Shown here in pieces: positions 15,165-25,256 of a stretch of 64,000 nt of DNA (positions are counted from its first letter, which is position 1; each line of letters opens with the position of its first letter). The notes beneath the pieces are model-generated. The model was not told where the DNA came from and ran no database searches. It worked only from the letters and a program-made list of their open reading frames with translations. Source of the DNA: Magnetococcales bacterium (GTDB lineage Bacteria; Pseudomonadota; Magnetococcia; Magnetococcales; JADFYX01); assembly GCA_002753565.1 (NCBI GenBank), contig PEAM01000009.1, forward strand, positions 62,001 through 126,000, read 5' to 3'. The position numbers and the translations under genes are program-made.

Positions 15165-18100
15165 ATGACTTCAACCCCTTTTGTCCACCTTCATCTCCAC
15201 TCCGGTTACTCCCTGCTTAACTCTACTGTCAGGCTTGAGGGAGTGATTAGCCGTGCTGTAGAGGGGAGAATGCCTGCATTGGCATTGACGGATCAGGGCA
15301 ACCTGTTTGCGGCAGTTCAATTCTACTCCGGCTGCCTCAATGCTGGCATCAAACCTATTCTAGGCGCCCAGCTCTATGTGGTGGCCGACCATAAGGATAA
15401 AAGGGAGCGGGAGGATAAGGAGATTCAGGATGAGCTGATTCTACTCTGCCGAAACGAGGAGGGGTGGCGAAACCTGATGGTGCTGATCTCCATCGGTCAT
15501 CAGGAGGGTAGCCATGGTCGACCTCGGGTCGATGCCACGCTGCTTGCACGGTATCGGGGTGGGTTGATTGCTCTTTCGGCTGGAAGAAAAGGGGTGGTTG
15601 GGCGGCATCTTCTTGCCGGGGAGGTGGATCTGGCACGGGAGGCCGCCATTCAGCTGGCTCAGTGGTATCAGGATGAGACCAGCGGTCAGCCCGGTTTTTA
15701 TCTGGAAATCCAGCGCCATGGTGTAGCGGGGGAGGAGGCTCTTATCCATGCGATGGCTCGGTTGGCTCAGGAGTTGGACCTGCCCATTGTTGCCAGTAAC
15801 AATGTCCATTTTTTAGACCCTTCCGAACAGCGCGCCCATCAGGCACTGCGCTGCATCGGGTTGAGTCAGACCCTGTTTGATGATCAAAAAGAACACTTTA
15901 CCGACCGTTATCATTTTGCCACCTCGGCGGAGATGGCGACCCTTTTTGCCGATCTTCCAGAGGCCATCGACAATACCCTGCAGATTGCCCAACGCTGTAA
16001 CTTGCAACTGGATTTGGGGCAAACGGTTCTGCCCAATTTTCAGCTTCCCGAAGGGGAAAACCTGGAATCCTGGCTTAAACGCCAGTCCGAAGAGGGGTTG
16101 GACGTTCGCCTGAAGAGCCAGGTATTTCCCCGTTTTCCCGAATCAGAACAGGAGGCCGTAGCCCATCTCTATAAAGAGCGCCTCATCTTTGAACTGGATG
16201 TGATTCTCCAGATGGGGTTTCCCGGCTATTTTCTGATTGTTTCCGACTTCATCCGCTGGGCCAAGCGGGAAAAAATTCCCGTGGGACCAGGACGGGGTTC
16301 CGGTGCCGGTTCCCTGGTGGCTTGGAGTTTGGATATTACCGACCTGGACCCCATTCGCTATCAACTGCTGTTCGAGAGGTTTTTGAACCCGGAGCGGGTC
16401 TCCATGCCCGACTTTGATGTCGATTTTTGCATGGATAGACGGGGAGATGTCATTGAGTATGTTCAAGAGAAATATGGCAAAGATCGGGTAGCTCAGATTA
16501 TCACCTTCGGTACCCTGCAGTCTAAAATGGTGATTCGAGATGTAGGCCGGGTACTACAGTTGCCCTATGGACAGGTGGATCGAATTGCCAAATTGGTCCC
16601 CAATGTGATCGGTATTACCCTTAAAAAAGCCATTGAGGAGGAGGAGAGACTCAAAAATCTGATTGAAGAGGATCGAGAGGTCTCTGAATTGATGGATCTT
16701 GCCTTGGCTTTGGAGGGTTTGCCACGCTCGTGTGGTACCCATGCTGCCGGTGTGGTGATGGCTAACGGACCCCTGACCGACATGGTGCCGCTCTATCTGG
16801 ACCCACGCTCTCCCATGCCGGTGACCCAGTTTAACATGGTGGATGTGGAACGGGCCGGCTTGGTTAAGTTTGATTTTCTGGGCCTTAAAACCCTGACCAT
16901 CATCCACGAGGCGCTGCGTCTGGTGAATGGCCCTTTGGTTGATAAGGGTGAGCAACCCCTGGATATCAACGACATACCACTGGATGATCGAGAGACTTTT
17001 CAACTGTTGCAAGATGGTCGATCCAAGGGGGTGTTCCAGTTGGAGTCGTCCGGCATGCGGGAGATTTTAAAAAAATTGGCGCCCGATACCTTCGAAGATA
17101 TCGTCGCTCTGGTTGCCCTCTACCGGCCTGGCCCGTTGGGGTCGGGGATGGTGGATGACTTCATCAATCGCAAGCACAAGCGGGTCGCGGTGGAGTACCC
17201 CTTGCCTCAACTGGAGCCCATCCTCAAAGAGACCTACGGGGTTATTCTCTACCAGGAACAGGTGATGAAAATTGCTCAGGTGCTGGCAGGGTACTCTCTG
17301 GGGGGGGCTGATCTGCTGCGTCGTGCCATGGGTAAGAAAAAACTCAAAGAGATGGAGTCTCAACGGGCCATCTTTATGGAGGGCTCGAAAGAGAACGGTA
17401 TTGACCCGAAAAAAGCCAAATATATCTTCGATCTAATGGAGAAATTTGCCGGGTATGGTTTTAACAAGTCCCACTCAGCAGCCTATGCGCTCATCTCCTA
17501 TCAGACTGCCTGGCTCAAGGCTCACCACCCGGTGGCGTTCATGGCGGCTACCCTGACTTGTGAAAAACTTAACACCGATAAAGTGACCCTGTTTGTTCGG
17601 GAGTGCCGGGATATGGGGGTGACGGTTCTTCCTCCGGATGTCAACCTCTCTCAACGGGATTTCAGGGTTGAGAGAGGGGCGGTTCGATATGGTCTTGCCG
17701 CCATAAAAAATGTCGGAGAAGGGGCAGTAGATGCCATGCTGGAGGCTCGGGATGGTGGGAATGGTCCGTTTAAGAGTCTCTACGATCTTTGTCATCGTGC
17801 CGCCACGGCTGGACTCAACAGAAGAATGATGGAAAACCTGATTAAATCCGGCGGCTGTGATGCTCTCTCTGATAACCGGGCGGCCCTGCTTAAAGGGTTG
17901 CCGGGTGCGTTAAGTCAAGGGAGTAAGCGACAAGAGGAGGCCTCTTTGGGGTTTTTGGACCTGTTTGCTGATCTGGATGATCAAGAGCCGCAACTGCCAT
18001 CGGCAGAGCCTTTGAGTGAAGATGAAAAGCTGCTGTACGAAAAAGAGGCGCTGGGGTTCTATATGTCTGGTCACCCCATGCGCAAATATCTGATCGAATT

Positions 18101-18686
18101 GGGGGATTATGGGATCAGGGATTCGGATCATATCAAGAAAAAATTTGGTCCCGGCGCCAACCCTCAAGAGGATGTTCGAATTGCGGGTGTGGTGGTGGAT
18201 AAAAAACTGCACCGGACCAAAAAGGGCGACCAGATGGCTTTCTTCTCGCTGGAGGATATGGCGGGGCAGATAGAGGTTATCGCTTTCTCTGAGGTATTTT
18301 TAGCCTGTCGGGATCTCTTGGAGGAGGAGGGGCTGCTGGTGGTGATTGGCACCATCGAGCCGGGTGAAGAAGAGCCGAAAATGATGGCTACCGAGGTGGT
18401 GAGTCTGGCCGATTTTCGCAGCGGTTTTTGCCGGGAACTCCGTTTACGAGTCTCTGCTGAAAAATTGGCAGGCGAGGGGATGGAAAAACTGGCTACCCTG
18501 CTCGATCAACACAAGGGGGGAGGATGTCGCGTGGTCATTAACCTGACCCTGCCGGATGCAAGAGTACTGATCAAACTGGGGGAGGCCTACCGGGTAACCC
18601 CCAACGAGACGCTTCTAACCGGAGTTATCCAACTGCTGGGCAGTGGATCTGCCAGCTATAGCGCAAGAAGAAGCGGAAAACTTTAG
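15165..18686 (+). CDS. dnaE: DNA polymerase III alpha subunit
   Basis: The replicative polymerase catalytic subunit, 1,173 residues from ATG 15165, which begins MTSTPFVHLHLHSGYSLLN as DnaE proteins do. The longer open frame upstream is non-coding and overlaps the previous gene. An N-terminal PHP domain is followed by the C-family polymerase core: GPGRGSGAGSLVAWSLDITD with the nucleotide-binding region and PDFDVDFCMDRRG with the catalytic Asp pair. Tandem HhH and OB domains lie near the C-terminus (GVVVDKKLHRTKKGDQMAFF). A T9 tract preceded by a weak hairpin lies just upstream of the start. Confidence 0.96.
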   Translation: MTSTPFVHLHLHSGYSLLNSTVRLEGVISRAVEGRMPALALTDQGNLFAAVQFYSGCLNAGIKPILGAQLYVVADHKDKREREDKEIQDELILLCRNEEGWRNLMVLISIGHQEGSHGRPRVDATLLARYRGGLIALSAGRKGVVGRHLLAGEVDLAREAAIQLAQWYQDETSGQPGFYLEIQRHGVAGEEALIHAMARLAQELDLPIVASNNVHFLDPSEQRAHQALRCIGLSQTLFDDQKEHFTDRYHFATSAEMATLFADLPEAIDNTLQIAQRCNLQLDLGQTVLPNFQLPEGENLESWLKRQSEEGLDVRLKSQVFPRFPESEQEAVAHLYKERLIFELDVILQMGFPGYFLIVSDFIRWAKREKIPVGPGRGSGAGSLVAWSLDITDLDPIRYQLLFERFLNPERVSMPDFDVDFCMDRRGDVIEYVQEKYGKDRVAQIITFGTLQSKMVIRDVGRVLQLPYGQVDRIAKLVPNVIGITLKKAIEEEERLKNLIEEDREVSELMDLALALEGLPRSCGTHAAGVVMANGPLTDMVPLYLDPRSPMPVTQFNMVDVERAGLVKFDFLGLKTLTIIHEALRLVNGPLVDKGEQPLDINDIPLDDRETFQLLQDGRSKGVFQLESSGMREILKKLAPDTFEDIVALVALYRPGPLGSGMVDDFINRKHKRVAVEYPLPQLEPILKETYGVILYQEQVMKIAQVLAGYSLGGADLLRRAMGKKKLKEMESQRAIFMEGSKENGIDPKKAKYIFDLMEKFAGYGFNKSHSAAYALISYQTAWLKAHHPVAFMAATLTCEKLNTDKVTLFVRECRDMGVTVLPPDVNLSQRDFRVERGAVRYGLAAIKNVGEGAVDAMLEARDGGNGPFKSLYDLCHRAATAGLNRRMMENLIKSGGCDALSDNRAALLKGLPGALSQGSKRQEEASLGFLDLFADLDDQEPQLPSAEPLSEDEKLLYEKEALGFYMSGHPMRKYLIELGDYGIRDSDHIKKKFGPGANPQEDVRIAGVVVDKKLHRTKKGDQMAFFSLEDMAGQIEVIAFSEVFLACRDLLEEEGLLVVIGTIEPGEEEPKMMATEVVSLADFRSGFCRELRLRVSAEKLAGEGMEKLATLLDQHKGGGCRVVINLTLPDARVLIKLGEAYRVTPNETLLTGVIQLLGSGSASYSARRSGKL

Positions 18687-18760
18687 CTTACTCTTTAGTC
18701 TGGAAACCGCAGTTGGGCGTGTATGACGGGTGCAAGATATTGGTTTGGCAGCTATCAATA

Positions 18761-18792
18761 AAAAAAGCGGCCCAATTCAAGGCCGCTTTTTT
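18761..18792. terminator. Bidirectional rho-independent terminator
   Basis: AAAAAAGCGGCC, an 8-base loop, then GGCCGCTTTTTT. The 12-base arms are perfectly complementary, with A and T runs on both sides. It separates dnaE (plus) from the chemoreceptor gene (minus) and should stop transcription from both. Confidence 0.9.
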
Positions 18793-18808
18793 GAGGAGGT
18801 TTGAGCTG

Positions 18809-21019
18809 TTAAAACCGCTCAAACTCATCATCACTGCTATCCATCCCCATATCCAACGTTGCTCCCTGGCCTGTTGGTGGGGCCAGTTGTGCCGGGGCTT
18901 TTTTGGAGAGGGCTGGGGGGGCTGAAGCTGTTTTTGTTTTAGGTGGTGAGAAAGACCGGCTGGCAGATGAAGGCTGACGAGCTGTTCTCTTGGCAGGCTG
19001 AGAGGGGTGGTTACCCTGGTTGGATAGTTTAAAAAAGGACATGGCCATTCTCAACTCGTCTGCCTGAGCAGAAAGCTCTTCGGATGTGGCTGCCATCTCT
19101 TCGGCCGATCCCGCATTTTGTTGAATAACCGTATCCAACTGCTGGATAGCCATGTTGATCTGACTGGCGCCTTGGTTTTGCTCCTGACTTCCTGCCGAAA
19201 TCTCCTGGACCAACTCGGCGGTTTTTTTGATGTCCGGTACCAATTGGTCCAGCATGTTACCCGCTTTTTCGGCAATCTCGACACTGGAGGAGGAGAGTCC
19301 ACCGATCTCACCGGCTGCCGTCTGGCTTCTTTCTGCCAACTTACGGACCTCTGCCGCCACCACGGCAAACCCTTTGCCATGTTCTCCGGCTCGAGCCGCC
19401 TCAATAGCTGCATTCAAGGCCAGCAGGTTGGTCTGTCTGGCGATCTCTTCGATGATGGAGATTTTTTCAGCAATCTGCTTCATGGCCTGCATGGCCTCTG
19501 CCACGGCCAAGCCACTCTGCTCGGCATCTTGAGCCGCCTTTTTAGAGATAACTTCGGTGGTAGATGAGTTGTCGGTATTTTGTTGGATGTTGGAGGTCAT
19601 CTCCTCCATGGCCGAAGAGGTCTCCTCGATGGAGGCGGCCTGTTCCGTGGCCCCTTGGGAGAGACCCTGGGCTGCGTCGGAGAGTTCCTGACTGCCTGAG
19701 GCGACACTATGGGAGGCTGTATTGACACGGCCGACAATTCCACGCAACGTTTCAGCCATACCGTTGACCTGGGCAAAGATCTGCCCCAACTCATCTTTTC
19801 TGTCCAGAGTGCGGCTGATTTCCAGATGTCCTTGGGCAATCTCTTGGATGGTCTCTCCACAGGCCGCCAGTGGGGTGGTAATATGGCGGGTGATGATGAT
19901 GCCAAGCACCAAGGAGAGCAGAAACCCGATCAGAACACCTATCAGGTTCTCAATAATGGCAAGCTCGGCGGTATGGCTGGATTGGAGTGAAGCCTGGGTC
20001 ATGGCTGCGGTGGCAATTTTTTCAATACCACCGATCATCTCCATCATCTCGCCACCCACGGCATCGGCCTTTTTATCGGTCTCGCTGCGCTCATCCAACA
20101 GTTTGACCACATGGCTGATGGCAGCCATGAACTGATTAACACTGGTTTGAAACTGTTGATCATGAACCCGGTCAATCTCTTCGACCATGGCCCGCAAGGT
20201 GGGGTCGGTAATACGGGCAATGGGGCCTTCATCGGTAACAGCACCATTTTTCAAGGCATTAATCCAGCCATCAAATTCCCGGAGAGTCTGATCATACTCT
20301 TTTCTGATCAAGGCCTGAGATTCAGGATCCAGCCCCTGGGCAAACTCTTCGATGGCAATCCGGCTGTTGGCGATGGTGGTTTTAATCTCCATGGACATGT
20401 CTGCCCAGGTATTCTCTTTATTGAGAATAGAGGCAATATTGGTTCCGGCTGCAATCTGTTGGTCGATTCTCTCTTTGACCTTCTCTTCAAAGTTGGCTGC
20501 CAGGGTAACAACCTGATCGTAGGCCTCCTCCATTTTTTTCATCTGTTGGTGTATGGTTTCCTCTCCATCAAAGATAGCCAGACTAAACTGACGAATCTTG
20601 ACCAAGGCAGGTTGAAACTGTTCGTTATGAAAGGAGTCAGCCTGTTCTACAACAGCACGCATGGCGGGATCTTGGGCCATATAAAAACGATTACCATCAA
20701 TGGTTGCCCCCTTGAGAATGGCATCGGCATAAAGGTCGAATCGTTTAACCAACTCTTCATGCTCTTGCCACACCTCCTGCAGATCGTTGCTGTTTTCTGC
20801 TGCCAGCAACTCCATGATCATCTGCATATCCTGTGCTACCGAGAGTTTCATCTCCATGGCAGCCTCGCCGAAGGGGGCGGTTTGGATGATGTTTTGAGTG
20901 GAGTGGTTCATGGAGGTGATGTTTTGGTAGCTCAATCCACCAACCAAGACCAGAACAATAGAAACGGTCAGAAAAGAGGAGATGAGCTTGGTACCAATAT
21001 TCCAGTCTTTAATTCGCAT
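18809..21019 (-). CDS. Methyl-accepting chemotaxis protein with duplicated sensor module
   Basis: A 736-residue chemoreceptor. TM1 is near residues 12-30, the long helical periplasmic domain spans about 31-350, TM2 is near 355-378 ([20 protein letters not shown]), HAMP follows (about 379-430), and the signalling hairpin tip is [20 protein letters not shown]. The periplasmic part contains two related segments, about 80-150 and 235-310, each with a D(P/P)T/A-LRA-V-hydrophobic-H-QFQ pattern, so the sensor module appears to be duplicated. The C-terminal tail is low complexity and ends EFERF, similar to the pentapeptide tether for CheR/CheB. The ligand is unknown. No che genes lie nearby. Confidence 0.92.
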   Translation of the reverse strand: MRIKDWNIGTKLISSFLTVSIVLVLVGGLSYQNITSMNHSTQNIIQTAPFGEAAMEMKLSVAQDMQMIMELLAAENSNDLQEVWQEHEELVKRFDLYADAILKGATIDGNRFYMAQDPAMRAVVEQADSFHNEQFQPALVKIRQFSLAIFDGEETIHQQMKKMEEAYDQVVTLAANFEEKVKERIDQQIAAGTNIASILNKENTWADMSMEIKTTIANSRIAIEEFAQGLDPESQALIRKEYDQTLREFDGWINALKNGAVTDEGPIARITDPTLRAMVEEIDRVHDQQFQTSVNQFMAAISHVVKLLDERSETDKKADAVGGEMMEMIGGIEKIATAAMTQASLQSSHTAELAIIENLIGVLIGFLLSLVLGIIITRHITTPLAACGETIQEIAQGHLEISRTLDRKDELGQIFAQVNGMAETLRGIVGRVNTASHSVASGSQELSDAAQGLSQGATEQAASIEETSSAMEEMTSNIQQNTDNSSTTEVISKKAAQDAEQSGLAVAEAMQAMKQIAEKISIIEEIARQTNLLALNAAIEAARAGEHGKGFAVVAAEVRKLAERSQTAAGEIGGLSSSSVEIAEKAGNMLDQLVPDIKKTAELVQEISAGSQEQNQGASQINMAIQQLDTVIQQNAGSAEEMAATSEELSAQADELRMAMSFFKLSNQGNHPSQPAKRTARQPSSASRSFSPPKTKTASAPPALSKKAPAQLAPPTGQGATLDMGMDSSDDEFERF

Positions 21020-21080
21020 GATGATCTCTAGAAAGTGGGTGTAGATAGAGTAAGTCCTATGCTGTTTTCACACGGGAGAA

Positions 21081-21109
21081 AAGGTACACATTTTTTATTT
21101 TTACGTCAA
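21081..21109 (-). promoter_or_regulatory. Candidate promoter of the chemoreceptor gene
   Basis: On the minus strand TTGACG (21104-21109) is followed by a 17-base AT-rich spacer and TACCTT (21081-21086), about 60 bases before the start. This is a sigma70-type layout. I saw no sigma28 motif. Confidence 0.5.
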
Positions 21110-21356
21110 ATATATTGAAAATAGCCCCAGCACTTTGAAGCTTACCATAGGTGATGCTCTTTTCCCGCACAGCCCCCTTATTGGCCCGATCGATTGTTGG
21201 CTACACGGTTCCGTCACCCTTTTTCCCCTCTCTTTTTTCTTTTAGTCAACTGAAAATCTTGCCCGCAGAAGGTAAGAAAGGGTAATCTGGGCAGATTGAT
21301 TCTCAGCAGTTGGGAATAGTAGGTAACTTTTTTATAACAAACGGAAGCAGGAAATA
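21110..21356. other. Intergenic region between the chemoreceptor and accA
   Basis: Together with the promoter above it makes a 337-base divergent intergenic region. It must hold the accA promoter. I see no RNA gene, hairpin or small frame with a ribosome site that I would support. Confidence 0.4.
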
Positions 21357-22403
21357 ATGTCGCGGACATTTCTCGATTTTGAACGGCCCATCGGCGAATT
21401 GATGGCAAAGATAGATGAACTGAAATTTCTCTCCAACACCTCGGACATCGATATCAAAAAAGATATCTCCCGGCTGGAGGAGGAGGCGGAAAAGTTGACG
21501 GAGCGGATTTTTTCCAAGTTGAACGCTTGGCAAAAAACCCATCTGTCCAGGCATCCAGACCGCCCTTATGGTCTGGACTATATTCAAAACACCTTCACCC
21601 ATTTTCAAGAGTTGCACGGAGACCGCAACTATGGTGACGATCCGGCTATTGTTGCGGGGCTTGCTCGCATTGATGGCAAGGATGTGATGGTGATCGCTCA
21701 GGAGAAGGGGCGAGGAACCAAAGAGAAGGTGTATCGCAATTTCGGCATGCCTCGACCAGAAGGCTACCGGAAGGCGTTAAGACTCATGAAGTTGGCAGAA
21801 AAGTTCAAGCTGCCCATCGTCTGCCTGGTGGATACCCAAGGGGCCTATCCGGGAAAAGGGGCCGAGGAGAGAGGGCAGGCAGAGGCTATTGCCCGCAATC
21901 TCAAAGAGATGATCACCTTAAAGGTACCGGTTGTGGTGGTGGTGATTGGTGAGGGCGGATCGGGTGGTGCCCTGGCTATTGGTGTGGGAAATCGGGTATT
22001 GATGATGCAGTATGCGACCTATTCGGTTATCTCCCCGGAGGGGTGTGCTTCCATACTCTGGAAAGATGCCAGCAAGGCCAACCTGGCGGCAGAAGCGTTG
22101 AAAATCACCCCCAATGAAATTTTGGAGTTGGGCCTTATCGATGAGGTGATTCCAGAGCCCATGGGTGGTGCCCATCGGGACCCGGAGGAGGCAGCAAAAT
22201 TTTTAAAAAATCATCTGGTCAAACATTTGAATGAACTGGAAGCGATGTCGCCGGAAGAGTTGGCAGAGGGTCGGTTTGAAAAGTTTTTGTCCATGGGTGT
22301 TGTCCTGGAGCAGGAGATGGACTCGACAGCCACACAGCCCCCCACAGCCACACAACCGGAAGGGCCGGGAATCATGGATAAGATTCTCTCTCCCATTCGA
22401 TAG
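21357..22403 (+). CDS. accA: Acetyl-CoA carboxylase carboxyltransferase subunit alpha
   Basis: A 348-residue protein that transfers the carboxyl group from carboxybiotin to acetyl-CoA together with AccD, the first committed step of fatty acid synthesis. It has the AccA N-terminal helical region ([18 protein letters not shown]), [11 protein letters not shown], the carboxyltransferase core with [20 protein letters not shown], and [19 protein letters not shown]. It is about 30 residues longer than the E. coli protein because of a Pro/Thr-rich tail with two TATQP repeats. accD is not in the window, as is common. Confidence 0.95.
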   Translation: MSRTFLDFERPIGELMAKIDELKFLSNTSDIDIKKDISRLEEEAEKLTERIFSKLNAWQKTHLSRHPDRPYGLDYIQNTFTHFQELHGDRNYGDDPAIVAGLARIDGKDVMVIAQEKGRGTKEKVYRNFGMPRPEGYRKALRLMKLAEKFKLPIVCLVDTQGAYPGKGAEERGQAEAIARNLKEMITLKVPVVVVVIGEGGSGGALAIGVGNRVLMMQYATYSVISPEGCASILWKDASKANLAAEALKITPNEILELGLIDEVIPEPMGGAHRDPEEAAKFLKNHLVKHLNELEAMSPEELAEGRFEKFLSMGVVLEQEMDSTATQPPTATQPEGPGIMDKILSPIR

Positions 22404-22447
22404 CAGGTTATGACCCATCGATGGGGAGGGTGAGTGAGGGACAGCCA

Positions 22448-22476
22448 TTGTTTTTATTGTGAATCGCTGATACCTT
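22448..22476 (+). promoter_or_regulatory. Candidate promoter upstream of fba
   Basis: TTGTTT (22448-22453), a 17-base spacer, then TACCTT (22471-22476). It lies between accA and fba, about 140 bases before the fba start, and just before the inverted repeat at 22513-22541. Confidence 0.35.
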
Positions 22477-22512
22477 TTCTCCCGGCAACACAGGTCTGAT
22501 GCTTTGAAAAAT

Positions 22513-22541
22513 GGGACGATCTTCCATGTCCAGATCGTCCC
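22513..22541. promoter_or_regulatory. Perfect inverted repeat in the fba leader
   Basis: GGGACGATCT, a 9-base loop, then AGATCGTCCC. The 10-base arms are fully complementary. No T run follows, so a terminator is unlikely. It may be an operator or a leader hairpin for fba. Confidence 0.45.
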
Positions 22542-22615
22542 AGGTGCTGTCTCACCACAGACAGGGTGTCATAAAACAGAATTTTTTTGAAAAACAAGTT
22601 TTAAGGAGTCTATTC

Positions 22616-23680
22616 ATGCCTTTGGTATCCATGCGACAGTTACTTGATCATGCTGCGGAATTTGACTACGGAATTCCCGCCTTCAATGTCAATAACATGG
22701 AGCAGGTCAGAGCCATCATGCGGGCCGCTGACAAAACCGATAGTCCGGTTATTTTGCAAGGCTCTGCCGGTGCGAGAAAATATGCCGGAGAGGCCTTCCT
22801 TCGCCACCAAATTCAAGCGGCGCTGGAACTCTACCCGCACATTCCTGTTGCCATGCATCAAGATCATGGACAATCGCCGGCTGTCTGTCTGGGGGCTATT
22901 CGGAGTGGCTTTTCCAGTGTGATGATGGATGGCTCTCTGCGAGAGGATGGCAAAACTCCCTCCAGCTATGAATACAACGTGGAGGTGACAGCCAAGGTGG
23001 TGGAGATGGCCCACTCTATCGGTATCTCCGTCGAAGGGGAAATTGGCGTCCTTGGCTCTCTGGAGACCGGCCTGGCTGGGGAGGAGGATGGACATGGGGC
23101 AGAAGGCACCCTGGATCGGGAATCTCTTCTGACCGACCCGGAAGAGGCGGCCCGTTTTGTCAAGGCCACCAAGGTGGATGCCCTGGCCATCGCCATCGGA
23201 ACCTCTCACGGTGCCTATAAATTCAGCCGCAAACCAACCGGAGATATTCTGGCTATCGATCGTATCAAAGAGATCCATAGCCGTATCCCCGATACCCACC
23301 TGGTCATGCATGGCTCTTCGGCAGTCCCTCAAGAACATCTGGCCATTATCAACCAGTATGGTGGCGCCATCCCAGAGACCTATGGTGTTCCGGTTGAGGA
23401 GGTTCAAATTGGCATCAAGCATGGTGTGCGCAAGGTCAACATCGATACCGACCTGCGTCTGGCCATGACCGGAGCCATACGCAAAGCCTTTGCCGATAAC
23501 CCGGACAACTTTGACCCTCGCAAATATCTGCGCCCAGCCGAAGATGCTGCCTCACAGATCTGTAAAGATCGCTATCAGCAGTTTGGTACAGCCGGTATGG
23601 CCTCTAAAATCAAACCAATCTCCTTGAGCGATATGGTTCTCGCCTATCAATCCGGGCAACTTGATCCGAGAGTGAAATAG
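22616..23680 (+). CDS. fba: Class II fructose-bisphosphate aldolase, Calvin-cycle-type
   Basis: A 354-residue zinc-dependent aldolase interconverting fructose 1,6-bisphosphate with the two triose phosphates. The start at 22616 has an AAGGAG site 8-9 bases upstream, and the longer frame is not needed. Zinc and active-site motifs are visible: [52 protein letters not shown] and the C-terminal [16 protein letters not shown]. The protein resembles the CbbA subtype found with Calvin-cycle genes, although no other Calvin-cycle gene is in the window. The next gene starts 4 bases after its stop. Confidence 0.93.
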   Translation: MPLVSMRQLLDHAAEFDYGIPAFNVNNMEQVRAIMRAADKTDSPVILQGSAGARKYAGEAFLRHQIQAALELYPHIPVAMHQDHGQSPAVCLGAIRSGFSSVMMDGSLREDGKTPSSYEYNVEVTAKVVEMAHSIGISVEGEIGVLGSLETGLAGEEDGHGAEGTLDRESLLTDPEEAARFVKATKVDALAIAIGTSHGAYKFSRKPTGDILAIDRIKEIHSRIPDTHLVMHGSSAVPQEHLAIINQYGGAIPETYGVPVEEVQIGIKHGVRKVNIDTDLRLAMTGAIRKAFADNPDNFDPRKYLRPAEDAASQICKDRYQQFGTAGMASKIKPISLSDMVLAYQSGQLDPRVK

Positions 23681-23684
23681 CCTC

Positions 23685-25256
23685 GTGAGCTTCCCAAGCC
23701 GAACTATCCTGTCGATCTTCCTCAGCCTCTTTTGGATGGCTCAGGAGGGTGTTGCTGCGCCAACCTCCTACTGTACGGTTGCCAGAGAGATTGCCATCAA
23801 GGGGATCGATCTCTATGAAGATCAGCCGACCAAAGGGTTGAATGCGCTGATCAAAGCGCGTGAGAGCTGCCTGACTGATCTGGGTATCGGTTACAACCTG
23901 GGGCTGGCTTACTATCGATCGGGCCTTTTGAAAGAGGCCCGGGAGACCTGGGAAAGTGTCCATGGTGACCATAGCGAAGATTACAAAACAATCGTCAATC
24001 TGGCGTGGTTGCGGTTTGAGATGGGGGATGATGAAGAGGCCCACGTTCTGGCTTTTAACGGGATGATTCAATACCCCAAGAGCGTTCCCCTGGCCCACAC
24101 CAAACTCTATGCTCTGCTTCGGATGGGCCGTTATCTGGAGGCGTATGACTGGCTGAATCGGCCCAGCTTTGAAGCTCCTCAGTTGAAAAGATGGCGGCAG
24201 ATGTCGGCCGATTATGTGGTGGAGACCCTTTGGCAACAGTTTCATCGTGGACAACACCTTGGCGCCCTTCGTCAGGCGGTCAACTTTCTGGTCAAAGAGT
24301 ATCCTCAAGAGACCACCTTCTCCCGCGCTAAAGATCAACTGGTCATGGCAGACATCGACCCAGACGCCGAAATACCCTACCCGGTACCGTTGCCGCATCA
24401 GGTTTGGCCCAAAAAAGGGGATATTGATAATCGTCGTGGCGAGTTGGATGATCGACTCAAAGAGATTCCACTGCTGAATACGTGGCAAAAACGAGAAGAT
24501 GCCTTTGCCGTTTTTATTGGTATCAGCGGATATCAACGGCTTCCTGCCCGCTACTTTGGTGCCCGAGATGCCCAAAACATGCATCGCCTGCTCACCAAGC
24601 GGGGGGAGTTCATGGATGATTTGGAGCATGTCAAACTGCGCATCAATAGAGGGGCTACCCAAGAGAATATCAATAAGGATCTGGCGTGGCTTTTAACCAA
24701 GGGCCGAACCAACCCCAATGCCAAATTACTTATCTATTTTTCCGGTTTGGGACTCTCCTGGAACCAAGGCGAAGAGGGGTTGCTGGTCCCTTATGACGCC
24801 AAAAAAGGGCAGATCAACCCCCAAACAGCCATCTCTTTGCAGCAACTCGGAAAGGCGCTTGATCAACTTCCCAACGAAGAGATGGTTATCATGATCGACG
24901 CCTGTTTTGGTGATAACGCCATTTGTGGTTCTGGGGATTTTAATAAAGGGTTCAAAATCAATCCCGCTCTTTTTTCAGGCCAGGGAAGTTGGATGGTGAG
25001 TGCGCTGACCGGAAAAGGGAGAGTCCATGGTTCGGGTCGTCAAGGTGCTACCACCTACTTTATGATGGAGGGGATGCTCGGGGCTGCTGACGGCTATCTG
25101 ATCGGCAACCAAAAAGGGCCAAAGGATGGTTGGGTCAGTATGGCGGAAGCCTTCCACTACTCCCGCCATAAACAGGCGACCCATAATCTGGAGACCGATT
25201 CAGTCCTGCTCTATACCAATGATATACGGTTGACCCGTTATGGCGGAGAAAAATAG
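23685..25256 (+). CDS. Secreted caspase-like protein lacking the catalytic His (pseudo-orthocaspase)
   Basis: A 523-residue protein from GTG 23685. A signal peptide (about 1-25) is followed by a TPR-like helical region (about 35-215) and a C-terminal caspase p20-like domain (about 272-420). The domain opens with FAVFIGISGYQRL and FGARDAQNMHRLL, as in peptidase family C14. The Cys strand is intact (VIMIDACFGDN, Cys407). The other catalytic strand reads LLIYFSGLGLS, with Leu355 where caspases have the His of SGHG. Loss of that His predicts no protease activity, so a binding or scaffold role is likely. It is 4 bases after fba and directly abuts the FGE-fold gene. Confidence 0.8.
   Translation: MSFPSRTILSIFLSLFWMAQEGVAAPTSYCTVAREIAIKGIDLYEDQPTKGLNALIKARESCLTDLGIGYNLGLAYYRSGLLKEARETWESVHGDHSEDYKTIVNLAWLRFEMGDDEEAHVLAFNGMIQYPKSVPLAHTKLYALLRMGRYLEAYDWLNRPSFEAPQLKRWRQMSADYVVETLWQQFHRGQHLGALRQAVNFLVKEYPQETTFSRAKDQLVMADIDPDAEIPYPVPLPHQVWPKKGDIDNRRGELDDRLKEIPLLNTWQKREDAFAVFIGISGYQRLPARYFGARDAQNMHRLLTKRGEFMDDLEHVKLRINRGATQENINKDLAWLLTKGRTNPNAKLLIYFSGLGLSWNQGEEGLLVPYDAKKGQINPQTAISLQQLGKALDQLPNEEMVIMIDACFGDNAICGSGDFNKGFKINPALFSGQGSWMVSALTGKGRVHGSGRQGATTYFMMEGMLGAADGYLIGNQKGPKDGWVSMAEAFHYSRHKQATHNLETDSVLLYTNDIRLTRYGGEK

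Noticed and set aside
20111-21031. 306-residue plus-strand frame
   Set aside because: It is antisense to the chemoreceptor gene, has no ribosome site, and its composition follows from the reverse complement of a helical coding sequence.
22640-23422. 260-residue minus-strand frame
   Set aside because: Shadow of the aldolase gene.
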